Of a stretch of 64,000 nucleotides of DNA, positions 26,190 to 36,300 are shown piece by piece (position 1 is the stretch's first letter; each line of letters starts with the position of its first letter). Below the pieces are notes generated by a model. That model did no database searches. It was not told the origin of the DNA and saw only the letters and a list, made by a program, of their open reading frames with translations. The stretch is from assembly GCA_947503275.1 (NCBI GenBank), contig CANNCZ010000002.1:1260733-1324732 (forward strand), written 5' to 3'. The position numbers were made by a program, and so were the translations under genes. This stretch comes from an uncultured Erythrobacter sp. (GTDB taxonomy: Bacteria > Pseudomonadota > Alphaproteobacteria > Sphingomonadales > Sphingomonadaceae).

Positions 26190-27467
26190 TTACAGCGCGG
26201 CTGGCAATGCCAATGAGAGCGCTGGAATGAAAGTGATCAGGATCAGCGCGGCGAGTAGCGTCAGATAAAACGGCCAGATCGTGCGGATCATCGCAGGCAA
26301 TGGGACTTTGCCCACAGCGGAGCCGACAAACAGCACAGATCCAACCGGCGGTGTGACCAGACCAATCCCTAGATTGATCATCATAATGATCCCGAAATGC
26401 ACCGGGTCCACGCCGCTCGTCATGGCCACCGGCAAGAAGATTGGCGTCGCGATCACGATCAAGGGCGCCATGTCCATAAATGTGCCCAGCGCCAGCAGCA
26501 TGACGTTGATGATGATGAGCGTCAGGATTGGATTGTCCGTCATCCAGCCGATGGCTTGGGCCAAGGCTGCAGGCACTTCGAGAAGCGCCAATGCGAAGCC
26601 GAATGCGGATGCGCTGGCGATGATAAACAGCACCATCGAAGCCGTCCGAACCGATTTTTGTGCGGCCTCGGTAAAGCCTTTCCAGCCCAAGCTGCGATAG
26701 ACGAAGGTGCCCACTAGTGCGGTATAAATCACGGCAATGGCGGAGCTTTCAGTGGGTGTGAAAATGCCGCTTAATATGCCGCCCATGATTATGACGGCGG
26801 TCAGCAAGCCTGGAATGGCGTAAACCGCCGCTTTCGCAAGCTCGCGCCATCCTGGGAAATGCCCCTTGGGAAGGCCGCGTTTGCGTGCCACCATCCATGC
26901 GGTGAACATCAACATTGCGCCGGTCATAACGCCGGGCACGATCCCTGCCAGAAACAGATCACCGATTGAAACGCCGATGCCCGATGCGGCGGAATAGATG
27001 ATCATATTGTGCGATGGCGGGATCAACAGACCGACGATCGCCGCCGTCACTGTGACGTTCACGGCATAGTCTTTGTCATAACCCTTCTCCTCCATCAGCG
27101 GCACCATGGTTGAGCCGATGGCAGAGGCGCTGGCGATGGCAGAGCCGGACACCGCGCCGAACATCATTGATGCGCCGACATCGACAAGGCCCAGCCCACC
27201 TCGCACCCGTCCAAATGCGGCGTCGGCGACCCGCACCAACCGATCTGCAATGCCCGCTCGGTACATCAAATCGCCCGCAAAGATGAAGAACGGGATCGCC
27301 ATCAGAGTGAAGACGCTGATCCCGGCCGCCATGCGCTGAACCGCGACCACGAGGGGTATGTCGATGATGAAAAATGTCGCGAGCGCCGCGCCGAGCAACG
27401 AAAATGCCACTGGCACGCCCAACAAGAGCAACAGCGCAAGGACGCCAAACAGGACAAGGATCTCCAT
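26190..27467 (-). CDS. dctM: TRAP transporter large permease DctM
   Basis: 425 residues, about a dozen membrane segments. Typical DctM stretches: IFAGDLMYRAGIADRLVRV, GAVSGSAIASASAIGSTMVP, GLLIPPSHNMIIYS, and LGIGLVTPPVGSVLFVG. It forms the sodium-coupled membrane channel of a tripartite acid transporter. Shares its start base with the dctQ stop. Confidence 0.92.
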   Translation of the reverse strand: MEILVLFGVLALLLLLGVPVAFSLLGAALATFFIIDIPLVVAVQRMAAGISVFTLMAIPFFIFAGDLMYRAGIADRLVRVADAAFGRVRGGLGLVDVGASMMFGAVSGSAIASASAIGSTMVPLMEEKGYDKDYAVNVTVTAAIVGLLIPPSHNMIIYSAASGIGVSIGDLFLAGIVPGVMTGAMLMFTAWMVARKRGLPKGHFPGWRELAKAAVYAIPGLLTAVIIMGGILSGIFTPTESSAIAVIYTALVGTFVYRSLGWKGFTEAAQKSVRTASMVLFIIASASAFGFALALLEVPAALAQAIGWMTDNPILTLIIINVMLLALGTFMDMAPLIVIATPIFLPVAMTSGVDPVHFGIIMMINLGIGLVTPPVGSVLFVGSAVGKVPLPAMIRTIWPFYLTLLAALILITFIPALSLALPAAL

Positions 27468-27925
27468 CAGTCTTGTCCCTCTCGATTACCCCGTAACCGA
27501 GCGAGTGAAAATATGATCGTCATCAATCCGGCCAAAGGCAGCGGCAAATAGGCGATCCCCCGGCTGATTCCGAGCGAGGGGACGACATGATCGCGTACGA
27601 GCCATGCAAGCTGCGCTCCGTAAATCAGCAGCACCAACCCGAACAGCGCAACGATGATGTGCACTGCGGTTCCCAAACGCCGCGCATTCTTGGGTGCGAG
27701 CCAATGCTCCAGCACCTCAATCCGGATATGAAACCGCTCCCACACCCCGGCAGCGGCGGCGAAGAATACGTACCAGATCATGAGGATCAGCGCCGCCTGT
27801 TCGGTCCAAGAGGGGCTTGAGTTGAGCACAAAGCGCCCGAAAACCTGCCATCCGACAATCCCGGTCATTACTATAAGGCCCCATGCGCCCGCGCGCGCAA
27901 ACCAATCCGCGATGCGCTCCATCAT
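27467..27925 (-). CDS. dctQ: TRAP transporter small permease DctQ
   Basis: 152 residues with four membrane segments; WQVFGRFVLNSSPSWTEQAA is the DctQ signature region and WERFHIRIEVLEHWL follows. It stabilises DctM. The gene overlaps dctP by four bases and dctM by one, so the three subunits are made together. Confidence 0.9.
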   Translation of the reverse strand: MMERIADWFARAGAWGLIVMTGIVGWQVFGRFVLNSSPSWTEQAALILMIWYVFFAAAAGVWERFHIRIEVLEHWLAPKNARRLGTAVHIIVALFGLVLLIYGAQLAWLVRDHVVPSLGISRGIAYLPLPLAGLMTIIFSLARLRGNREGQD

Positions 27926-28932
27926 GGCGCTCCTGATCCGCGCAGGGCCTGAATGCGCTCGACCATGTCACGTTGTTGAGCATTGTCGATGAAACGGTCC
28001 CACATGCCTGTCATCGCGTTGGCAAAGGGGGCGGGGTCAACCTCGTTCACCGCGACGCCGGATGCAGCGATGATTGTGCGGCTCTTGGCCACCTGCTCGT
28101 CCCACAATTCACGCATATAGGGGACGGATTGCCGCGCTGCTTCGCGCACGATGGATTGATCTGACGCGCTGAGTTTGTCCCAACTGACCTTTGACATCAC
28201 AAACACTTCAGGTGCCAAAAGGTGGTTGGTCAGGCTGTAATAGCGCGCGACCTCGAAATGCTTGCCGCTTTCGAAGCTGGGCCAATTGTTTTCCGCGCCA
28301 TCGACGACCCCTTGGGCGAGTGATTGGTAGACCTCGTCCAATGGCATCGGAACCGCGTCTGCACCCAGCGACTGAACCATCCCAACATAAAGGTCAGAGC
28401 CGGGCACGCGCAGTTTCAATCCCGCCATATCGGCAGGCGATGTGATCGGGCCGCGGGTGTTGTAGAAGGATCGCGACCCGGAATCGTAAAAGCACAGGCC
28501 AATGAGGCCGTGCGGCCTAAGCGAGGCGAGGATCTCATCGCCAATCTCACCATCCATGCTGCGGCGCATATGGTCGGTGGAATCGAACAGGAACGGCAGG
28601 GCCGCAACCTTAGTCAAAGGCTCGATGGAATTGAGCGGGGCGAGGTTCACTCGGTTGAAATCCAGTCCTCCGAACGTGGTAATCTCCAGAGTGTCACGCT
28701 CATTGCCCAATTGCCCGCCTGCGAACATTTTGAGCGAGAGGCGACCATCAGTGCGCTCGCTTAGAATGTCACCGAAACGGATTACGCCTTGGACGGTGGG
28801 GTAACTCAGGACATGGGTGTCTGCCGATGTGAGAGCGCTGCCGAGACGCGCCTGACACGCGGCCAACGTGGCGGCGGCTCCGGCCAGAACGACGCGGCGC
28901 GTCATCATCAGTTTAGCGCCTGTTTCGCTCAC
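27922..28932 (-). CDS. dctP: TRAP transporter substrate-binding protein DctP
   Basis: 336 residues. The N-terminus has TRRVVLAGAAATLAACQA, which resembles a twin-arginine or lipoprotein signal. Core motifs: SERTDGRLSLKMFAGGQLGN, and LKLRVPGSDLYVGM with the Arg that binds the substrate carboxylate in this family. Context with kduD points to uronates or their oligomers as ligand. ATGA overlap with the FAH gene. Confidence 0.9.
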   Translation of the reverse strand: MSETGAKLMMTRRVVLAGAAATLAACQARLGSALTSADTHVLSYPTVQGVIRFGDILSERTDGRLSLKMFAGGQLGNERDTLEITTFGGLDFNRVNLAPLNSIEPLTKVAALPFLFDSTDHMRRSMDGEIGDEILASLRPHGLIGLCFYDSGSRSFYNTRGPITSPADMAGLKLRVPGSDLYVGMVQSLGADAVPMPLDEVYQSLAQGVVDGAENNWPSFESGKHFEVARYYSLTNHLLAPEVFVMSKVSWDKLSASDQSIVREAARQSVPYMRELWDEQVAKSRTIIAASGVAVNEVDPAPFANAMTGMWDRFIDNAQQRDMVERIQALRGSGAP

Positions 28933-29714
28933 TGGTGCGGATCAACCGGTGTCAAAACAATCTCCAACGTGGTCATATCACCAAACCGGATCAACGAATG
29001 CGCGCCCACTTTGGCCGAATGGACGCCGGTGATCGCACCTGTTGAAATCAAAGTGCCCGTGGGTAGGTCGAACCCCTGAACCTTCGCGTGGTCGAACAGG
29101 AAATTTCGCGCGCGTGCGACATGAGCAACGATATCGGTGATCTCGCGCTCACCCACGCAGACATCGTCAATAAAGGTCGCGACGTAGAGCGGTTCGCTTA
29201 GGCCCTGTTGCCACGTATTGAGCTCTGGTCCTTTGAGCACGCCATTGTTGTTGCCAAAATCACTGACCACCGCCAGCGGGCCAACGCCATTGATATTGAC
29301 GATCGGGCTGCTCGCAATCTCCGCGCCGAGAAACAGGCGATCATGCTCGCGCGTCTCGCCCAGTTCGAGCACCAACTCCGCCTCAACCGCCGCAAATCCT
29401 TCGGCGAAGACGGGCATTTCGCTAACTTGACCCAGCGAAGCCCGCACAAAGCGCGATGCGAAGATCGGGCCGGAGAGGAAATCCGCGCCCATTGCCTCGC
29501 GATGGATCGGGGGAATGCCTCCGACTTTCCATCCGATCACACGATCGGGCCACACTTTGCGAGACAGGTGCTGCACCTGATACGCTTCATTCAGCGATAC
29601 GGGCAGCGGCCCGGGAAATTCACTGAGCGAACCAGCCGCAAGGCGAGCCTGCACTAGAATATCCGAAATTTCCTGCAAGCGAGCGGTTTCGGATTGTGTG
29701 TTTGTGTTCGTCAT
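28929..29714 (-). CDS. FAH-family protein (2-keto-4-pentenoate hydratase-like)
   Basis: 261 residues, the size of MhpD/HpaH-type hydratases. GWKVGG near residue 62, AVEAELVLEL with acidic metal ligands, and GTLISTGAITGVHSAKVG match the fumarylacetoacetase-like fold. First gene of the TRAP operon, right after a LacI-type operator. A dehydration or hydration step on a keto-acid is likely; which uronate intermediate it handles cannot be told. Confidence 0.8.
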   Translation of the reverse strand: MTNTNTQSETARLQEISDILVQARLAAGSLSEFPGPLPVSLNEAYQVQHLSRKVWPDRVIGWKVGGIPPIHREAMGADFLSGPIFASRFVRASLGQVSEMPVFAEGFAAVEAELVLELGETREHDRLFLGAEIASSPIVNINGVGPLAVVSDFGNNNGVLKGPELNTWQQGLSEPLYVATFIDDVCVGEREITDIVAHVARARNFLFDHAKVQGFDLPTGTLISTGAITGVHSAKVGAHSLIRFGDMTTLEIVLTPVDPHQ

Positions 29715-29777
29715 AAGAGCCGCTGTTCTAGTCCCAAGCCGCTCAGAATTAGAAGCGGATGCCTGCTGTGCGAATTA

Positions 29778-29795
29778 ATGACACCGGTATCATTG
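29778..29795. promoter_or_regulatory. LacI-type operator upstream of FAH/TRAP operon
   Basis: AATGACACCGGTATCATT is an inverted repeat with a single mismatched pair around the central CCGG, typical of LacI-family sites. It lies 64 bases before the FAH start. The half ACCGGTGTCATT recurs at 25044-25055. Confidence 0.7.
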
Positions 29796-29932
29796 CTCGT
29801 CAACACCTTATGGTCACGAGCTCTTTGAGAGGCGTGGGGCAGTGCGACAACCCTTAGTGGAAATATCGCGTTTTCAATGCTTTGATTACGGTTTTGGGCT
29901 TTCGCCTACCAGCTCATGCGGCGCAAAGGAAA

Positions 29933-30655
29933 CTAGTGGGTCCCGCGAGCATCCAGCCATTGCGCCGCTTTCACCCCAAAGGTGATCAAGAACGGCACGA
30001 GGACGATGCTCAACGTCACCTTGGCTAGCACTTGGCCGATCAGCAGGTTCGTGATGTCAAACTCACCATAGAATGCGAGCGTCACAAAGATGATCGAATC
30101 CACAGCTTGGCTAAGCGCGGAGGCGATCGCACCGCGGATCATTAGGCCCAACGTCGTCGCCTCTCCGCTGCCGCGCAGTTTGGAGAATATCCAGACATTG
30201 AGCAGCAGAGAAGCGATGTAGGCGGCCGGGCCCGCCATCAAAATGCGCGGTGTCTGACCCAACACCCGCTCAAACGCTGCCAGATCCTCTCCGCGAAATT
30301 CAAGCATTTCGGGCGATGCGGGCAAGGAAAGCACCAGATAGATTAGTAATGCGGACAGGAAAAGCGGTAGAAAGCCGATCCAGATCAAACGTTTGGCCAA
30401 GGACTGCCCGTAAAGCTGTGCGATGGTGCTGGTGATCACGACCAGCAGTAGGAACGGGAAAATACCCGCTTCAACCGCCAATTGGCTGGGCCACAATTGC
30501 ACTTGTTTGAACGCGACGACGCCCGCCAGAACGGTCATCCCACCATACAGAATGATGTAGACGAACAGGCCCATCGGGGCGTTTATGGCAGCCTTTGCGA
30601 TGTCGCTGGTGGGTTCTTGACCAGTTTGGTCTGGCGCGTTTTGGGTGTCACTCAT
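29933..30655 (-). CDS. Queuosine precursor transporter (YhhQ/VUT family)
   Basis: About 240 residues from ATG 30655; the frame is open 138 bases further upstream but MSDTQ gives the normal length. Six membrane segments; ITSTIAQLYGQSLAKRLIW, LLLNVWIFSKLRG and ASALSQAVDSIIFVTLAFYG are family blocks, the last with the conserved SQ..D motif. The family moves queuine or preQ precursors across the inner membrane. Divergent from the nucleoside transporter. Confidence 0.85.
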   Translation of the reverse strand: MSDTQNAPDQTGQEPTSDIAKAAINAPMGLFVYIILYGGMTVLAGVVAFKQVQLWPSQLAVEAGIFPFLLLVVITSTIAQLYGQSLAKRLIWIGFLPLFLSALLIYLVLSLPASPEMLEFRGEDLAAFERVLGQTPRILMAGPAAYIASLLLNVWIFSKLRGSGEATTLGLMIRGAIASALSQAVDSIIFVTLAFYGEFDITNLLIGQVLAKVTLSIVLVPFLITFGVKAAQWLDARGTH

Positions 30656-30813
30656 CGCCGCAGGGTTAAGCGAGGGCGCTTTAAAAGAAAAGCCGCCAAC
30701 GTGCAGTCGTGCCCTTTCATTCACGCCTTCACCGGCACCGCCAGTTGCCTTGGCTCTCACAAAATGCCACCCCTTGGCGACGGGATACAACAATCAGGGG
30801 CACCGCGCCTGCG

Positions 30814-32079
30814 GTGGACACGCAAATCACATCCATTCTCTACAGCATTGCCGGGATCGTAACGATTCTAGGAATTGCCTTCCTGCTGTCCTCGGGCAAG
30901 CGGAACATCAACTTGCGGATAGTGGCATCGGCTTTTGCCTTGCAAACGGTGATGGCGGTTTTGGTCCTGCGCACCGATGTCGGCGTCGAGGTGATTAGCT
31001 TTCTGTCCGATGGGGTGATTGCGCTGCTGGGCTATTCTGTGGTCGGGATTGAGACGTTGTTTGGACCGATGGGTGACAATCCGTTTGCCAATACCTTTTT
31101 GATCGCTGCACTGCCGGTGATCGTATTTTTTGCCGCGCTGGTGTCGATCCTCTATTATCTTGGCATTATGCAGCGGTTGGTGCGCTGGCTCGGCGGGGCG
31201 ATTGGTTGGCTGACCGGGATTAGCAAGGTTGAGGCGCTGGGTGCTGCGGCCAATATCTTTGTGGGTCAGTCAGAAAGCCCCTTGGTGGTGCGGCCTTATC
31301 TCGCCAATCTGCCTCCATCGCGCTTGTTCACATTGATGTGTGTTGGGATGGCAGGCGTCGCCGGGACTATCCTTGCAGCTTACGCGGCGTTTCTTGGTGA
31401 TCAGGCGGTGCCCTATCTGTTGGCTGCTGCGTTTATGTCGGCACCAGGCGGGATATTGATGGCTAAGATCATCATGCCCGATGACCCGGAGGAAGCCGCA
31501 GAGCACGACAAATCTCTCGAGAATATCGGCGTCGCTGAAACATTCGAGGATGGTGAGAAACCCGCCAACATTATCGAGGCCGCGGCGCAAGGTACGCAAA
31601 CAGGCGTTAAGCTTGCGGTCGCGGTGGGCGCGATGGTTATGGTGTTTGTCGCGCTTGTCGCGCTGGCCAACGGCATTCTGGGCGGGATCGGCGGATGGTT
31701 TGGCTATCCCGACATCTCTTTTCAGCAAATGCTTGGATATGTCTTTTCGCCCGTCATGTTTTTGATCGGCATATCGGATTGGGAACAAGCGCGGATCGCG
31801 GGCGGATTGTTTGGGACCAAAATTGTCCTCAATGAATTCGTTGCCTTTATCGAACTGGGCGGGGTTGAGGGGCTGACCGAGCGAAGCCGATTGATCATGA
31901 CCTTTGCGCTTTGCGGCTTTGCCAATTTCTCGTCCATCGCGATCCAAATGGCGGTGACTGGCGGGCTTGCCCCGAACCAGCGCCCCGTGATCGCGCGGCT
32001 GGGATTGAAAGCTTTGGCAGCGGGCAGCCTCGCCAATTTGATGAGCGCGGCGCTCGCCAGCATTTTCCTACCGTTCTAA
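30814..32079 (+). CDS. nupC: Concentrative nucleoside transporter (NupC/CNT family)
   Basis: About 421 residues from GTG 30814 (VDTQITSILYS), chosen because the frame upstream is not membrane-like and overlaps the divergent gene. CNT motifs: GAAANIFVGQSESPLVVRPY, AGTILAAYAAF, TKIVLNEFVAFIEL, TFALCGFANFSSIAIQ. The protein imports nucleosides with sodium or protons. The ribosome site is weak (AGGGG 14 bases upstream), so the start is not certain. Confidence 0.9.
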   Translation: MDTQITSILYSIAGIVTILGIAFLLSSGKRNINLRIVASAFALQTVMAVLVLRTDVGVEVISFLSDGVIALLGYSVVGIETLFGPMGDNPFANTFLIAALPVIVFFAALVSILYYLGIMQRLVRWLGGAIGWLTGISKVEALGAAANIFVGQSESPLVVRPYLANLPPSRLFTLMCVGMAGVAGTILAAYAAFLGDQAVPYLLAAAFMSAPGGILMAKIIMPDDPEEAAEHDKSLENIGVAETFEDGEKPANIIEAAAQGTQTGVKLAVAVGAMVMVFVALVALANGILGGIGGWFGYPDISFQQMLGYVFSPVMFLIGISDWEQARIAGGLFGTKIVLNEFVAFIELGGVEGLTERSRLIMTFALCGFANFSSIAIQMAVTGGLAPNQRPVIARLGLKALAAGSLANLMSAALASIFLPF

Positions 32080-32120
32080 ACCCCTTGGCAGATGTGTGGG
32101 GTAGCGATTAGATAGCGGCC

Positions 32121-33047
32121 ATGACCCAAGTCCAAATCGCCTCCGTTTCGCTCGCTCAACCGCTTGAAGAGATCGCCGATGAGCTGGGCCGCAGCTTTGC
32201 TGATTATGGCTTTGCAGTGGTGCGTGATCACGGCATTCCGCTGGATCTGATCGCGCGTGCAGAAGCAGCCTCGAAAGAGTTCTTCGCTCTGCCAGAGCGG
32301 GTTAAGCGCGAATACAAGATTGATGGCGCTGGCGGTGCGCGCGGATACACCCCGTTCGGTACGGAAAAGGCCAAGGATGCGAACATCTTTGACCTCAAAG
32401 AATTCTGGCATGTAGGACGCGGCCTTGACCCCGGTCACCCTTTGGCTGAATTCATGGCGCCCAATATCTGGCCCGATGAAGTCGAGGCGTTCAAACCTGT
32501 CTTTAGCGAGCTCTATGCCGCTTTCGAAACCGCAGGCCTGACCGTACTTGAAGCGATTGCGTTGCATCTGGGATTGGATCGCGAGTTCTTTGCGCCAACG
32601 GTCGAAGACGGCAATTCGGTTATGCGATTGCTGCATTACCCGCCGCTCGGCCCCGATGCTCCCGAAGGCGCGATCCGCGCAGCTGCGCATGGCGATATCA
32701 ACACGATCACTTTGCTCTTGGGTGCCGAGGAAGCTGGGTTGGAACTGCTCACTAAGTCAGGCGATTGGCATGCGGTCGATGTTCCCGAAGGCGCGCTGGT
32801 CATCAATGTCGGCGACATGCTGGAGCGGCTGACCGCTGGCGCTTTGGTCTCGACCACTCACCGTGTCGTTAATCCGCGCGGGGCAGGGGCGCAGCGTTCA
32901 CGCTATTCCATGCCGTTCTTCCTGCACTTCCGCCCAGACTATCTGATTGAGCCACTGGAAAGCTGCCGGGGGAGTGGCGAACCGAGCGAGCCGATCACTG
33001 CGCATGATTTCCTGATGCAGCGTTTGCGCGAGATCAATCTCGCCTAG
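32121..33047 (+). CDS. 2-oxoglutarate/Fe(II) oxygenase, isopenicillin-N-synthase-like
   Basis: 308 residues. N-terminal DIOX_N domain (VVRDHGIPLDLIARAEAAS.. FFALP), then the oxygenase core with iron ligands His and Asp in AAHGDINTITLL, His in TTHRVVNP, and the 2-oxoglutarate Arg in RYSMPFFLHF. It starts 42 bases after nupC and may share its transcript; a role with nucleosides or with the receptor downstream is speculation. Confidence 0.88.
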   Translation: MTQVQIASVSLAQPLEEIADELGRSFADYGFAVVRDHGIPLDLIARAEAASKEFFALPERVKREYKIDGAGGARGYTPFGTEKAKDANIFDLKEFWHVGRGLDPGHPLAEFMAPNIWPDEVEAFKPVFSELYAAFETAGLTVLEAIALHLGLDREFFAPTVEDGNSVMRLLHYPPLGPDAPEGAIRAAAHGDINTITLLLGAEEAGLELLTKSGDWHAVDVPEGALVINVGDMLERLTAGALVSTTHRVVNPRGAGAQRSRYSMPFFLHFRPDYLIEPLESCRGSGEPSEPITAHDFLMQRLREINLA

Positions 33048-33375
33048 TTGGCCAATTCGACCGCTCTCAAAGAGAATCGGGTGACTGTCACATTCGAGTC
33101 AATTCCGGTTCATCTGAGCCAAAATCCCGCATTTCAGGCAGTTTGAGCTCGCGCTTCAAAAAAGCGATTCTCGTTGCGCGCATGCAACACAGGGGTCCTT
33201 CAACGGCGCATTTCTGCGGCTTAGCATGTGCATAAGTTTATGAAATTTTCTGCGTGCCCCGCCTGCCCATTTCCGTTTCATAAAACCGTCACAAAACAGT
33301 CGCTTTTGTGCAGTGCAACGCGCTTAGGGACGCGAGCATCACTTTCCCTCCAACCGTGATCAGGGGCACTTCACT
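33048..33375. other. Intergenic region upstream of TonB-dependent receptor
   Basis: 328 bases with no convincing reading frame. AT-rich stretch at about 33225-33255 and repeated CACAAAACAGTCGCTTTTGTG-like inverted sequence near 33290-33312 (arms CACAAAA and TTTTGTG, 7-base spacer) may hold the promoter or a regulator site. AGGGG lies 11 bases before the receptor ATG. Confidence 0.45.
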
Positions 33376-36300
33376 ATGAAGATCAAATATCTTTTGGCAG
33401 CAAGCATCGTCAGTCTTTCTGCCGCAGCCACAATCGCTACTCCCGCAGCAGCGCAACAAATTACATCAGGCGTCGAAGGTCAGGTCACTGACACAAGTGG
33501 CAATGCGCTTTCCGGCGCGATGGTCACCATCACCGACACCCGCACCAATCAGGTTCGCGAAGCCACCACTGATGGCGACGGCAACTTCCGCGTCCAATCG
33601 CTGCCACCTGGCGGCCCGTACACTGTGACAGTCACCGCCACTGGCTTTGAAGGTCAGTCGGTCGAAGAAGTCTTCACCAACATTTCAGGCAACACCGGTT
33701 TCAGCTTTGAATTGGCTAACACCAATGTCGGCAACACTATCGTTGTTACCGGCGCCCGCGCACGGGTAACTCAGGTCGCTGTCGGTCCCGGCACCGCATT
33801 CGGTACCGAAACGCTCGAAGCTTTCCCTTCGATCACTCGCGACGTTCGCGACATCATTCGCATCGATCCGCGCGTCAGCCTCGAAGGCAACAACGATGTT
33901 GATCGTATCTCCTGCCTCGGCGGCAACGATCGCACCAACACCTTTACCGTCGACGGTATCATTCAGTCGGACGTGTTTGGCCTGAACGGTACTCCGTTCG
34001 CGGCGCGTAACGCTCTCCCGCTTCCGTTCGATGTCGTCGATCAAGTGTCCGTTGAGTTCGCACCATTTGACGTCGAATACACCGACTTCACCGGTTGTCT
34101 CGTCAACGTCGTAACCAAAGCCGGTAGCAACAAGTTCAGCGGCTCTGCCTTCTTCACCTACTTCGATGAAGGTCTACAAAACGACCAATTCGAACAGGCT
34201 GACGGAACGTCTCAGGACGTCAATGCCGGTCGCGAAACACGTTGGGGGGCAACCCTTTCGGGTCCGATCATTCCTGATCGTCTGTTCTTCTCGCTTGGCT
34301 ATGAAGAGACTGACCTGGGTGATGGCTTCAACCAAGGGCCATTTGGCTCAGGCGCAGCCAACGAAGTCAACTTTGTAACGCAGCAACAATTCGATCAATT
34401 CGCGCAGATTGCCAACGACGTATATGGCCAAGACATTGGCGGTATCCCGACACAGCTTGCTGAATCGAGCGTACGCTACTTCGGTCGTATCGACGCGATC
34501 ATCTCTGATCGCCACCGTCTCGAAGCGACCTATCAGCGTCTCGAAGAAACCAACCTCGAATCCGATTTCGGACCCAACACCTTCACTGGCTTCAACTCGT
34601 TTGAAGACGAAGGCACGATCTCAGATTACTACTCTGTCCGTCTCTACTCCGATTGGAGCGACACGATCTCAACCGAACTGCGCGTGAGCCGTGCAGAAGT
34701 CGGTGACGTCCAAGGCCCGGTCGGCTTTGGCGAAGCGCAGTCTGACAACCCGGCTCCACGTCTTGTCGTTGGTTTTGACAACGCCACGAACGGCCTGATC
34801 GCTGGCGGCAACGATGGCGGTCTCGCCACGGGCCCTGGTATTTTCCGTTCGGCTAACCAGCTGGATACGAAGATCGATCAGGCTCGCTTCATCATGAATG
34901 TGGATGCAGGCAACGGTCACTTCCTGAAGTTTGGTGCTGAACTGAACGACCTTGAAGTGTTCAACTTATTCGCCATCAACGCGACCGGCACCTTGTTCTT
35001 CAACGGCCTTGATGATTTCCAAAACGGCCTCCTCGCAGACAACACCGGCGGTTCCTTCGATGGGCCGGCTGACATTATCTCAGGTGATGCAGGTGGCGCA
35101 GCCATTCGCACTGGTATCGATGGTGACATCAACAACGCCGCTGCCCTTTTCAGCCGCCGCACCTATTCGGTGTTCGTGCAGGATGAATGGCAGGCAACCG
35201 ATCAGCTTGCGATTAACGCAGGCGTCCGTGTTCAGCTTTATGAAGGTGACGCACCGCGCGCCAACCCGACATTTGGTGAGCGCTTTGGTTTCACCAATTC
35301 CGTTTCGTTCGGTGCGATTGATCCGGTTGTTCTTCCTCGTCTGTCCGCGACTTACGAATTCGACAATGAAGGGTTCTTGTCCAACAGCCGTCTTACCGGC
35401 GGCGTAGGCGTCTTCGCTGGCGGTGATCCGGTTGTTTACTTCTCCAACGCATTCTCAAACGATGGGTTTGCTTCGGTAGAAGGCAACACTGGTGATTGTG
35501 CTGCGGGCGACCTGACTAGGGATCCGGTAACGGGTCAGATTTCGGTTCTCAATGGTGGTACGTTCACTGGCGTTCCAGCCTGCGCAGTTGCAGCAGCCGC
35601 TGCAGGTGCAGCTGCTGGCGGCGGTGATGTTCAGTCAATCGCTCCCGATTTCGATATTCCGACAGCGGTTCGTGCCAATATCGGTTTTGCGACCGAGATC
35701 GGCACTCAATCCGGCTTCTTCTCAAACTGGCAGTTGAACCTCGATTACATCTACACCCGCTTCAACGACACGTTGAATGTCAACGATCTGGTGCAGGTAA
35801 TTGACCCGTCACTCGGCCTCAACGGTTTCACTGTCGACGGTCGCGAGCTTCGCCGCCCAATCGATCCAAACCAAGCCGGTTGCGATGCAACGCTTGTCTC
35901 AAGCTCACCTCCAACATTCAACAATGTCACTCCGGCTTGCTTCGGCACTCGCCTTGATGACTTCGTCCAGTTGAACAACGGTCCAAGCTTTGAGAGCCAT
36001 AACTTCTCGCTGGTTCTTCAAAAGCGCTTCAGCGAAGGTTTCTTCACTGAAGGTGGCAGCGTGAACGTGAACTTCGGTTATGCGTTCAGTGACAGTGAGC
36101 AGACGAACAACTTCCGTTCATCGACCGCTACATCGACGATTGACAACTTCCCGGCATTCAACCGTCAAAGCCCTGCTGTTTCGCAATCGGGTTTTGAAAC
36201 TCGTCACAACTTCGTGTTTTCGGTGAATGCCCGCGAGGAATTCTTCGACGGATTTGATACCAGCTTCGGCATGTTCTTCCGTGCATCGGAAGGTCGTCCG

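Noticed and set aside
25093..29714. Whole cluster as C4-dicarboxylate uptake (classical DctPQM)
   Set aside because: KduD, the DhuI-like isomerase and the shared operators point to uronates rather than dicarboxylates, although the ligand is unproven.
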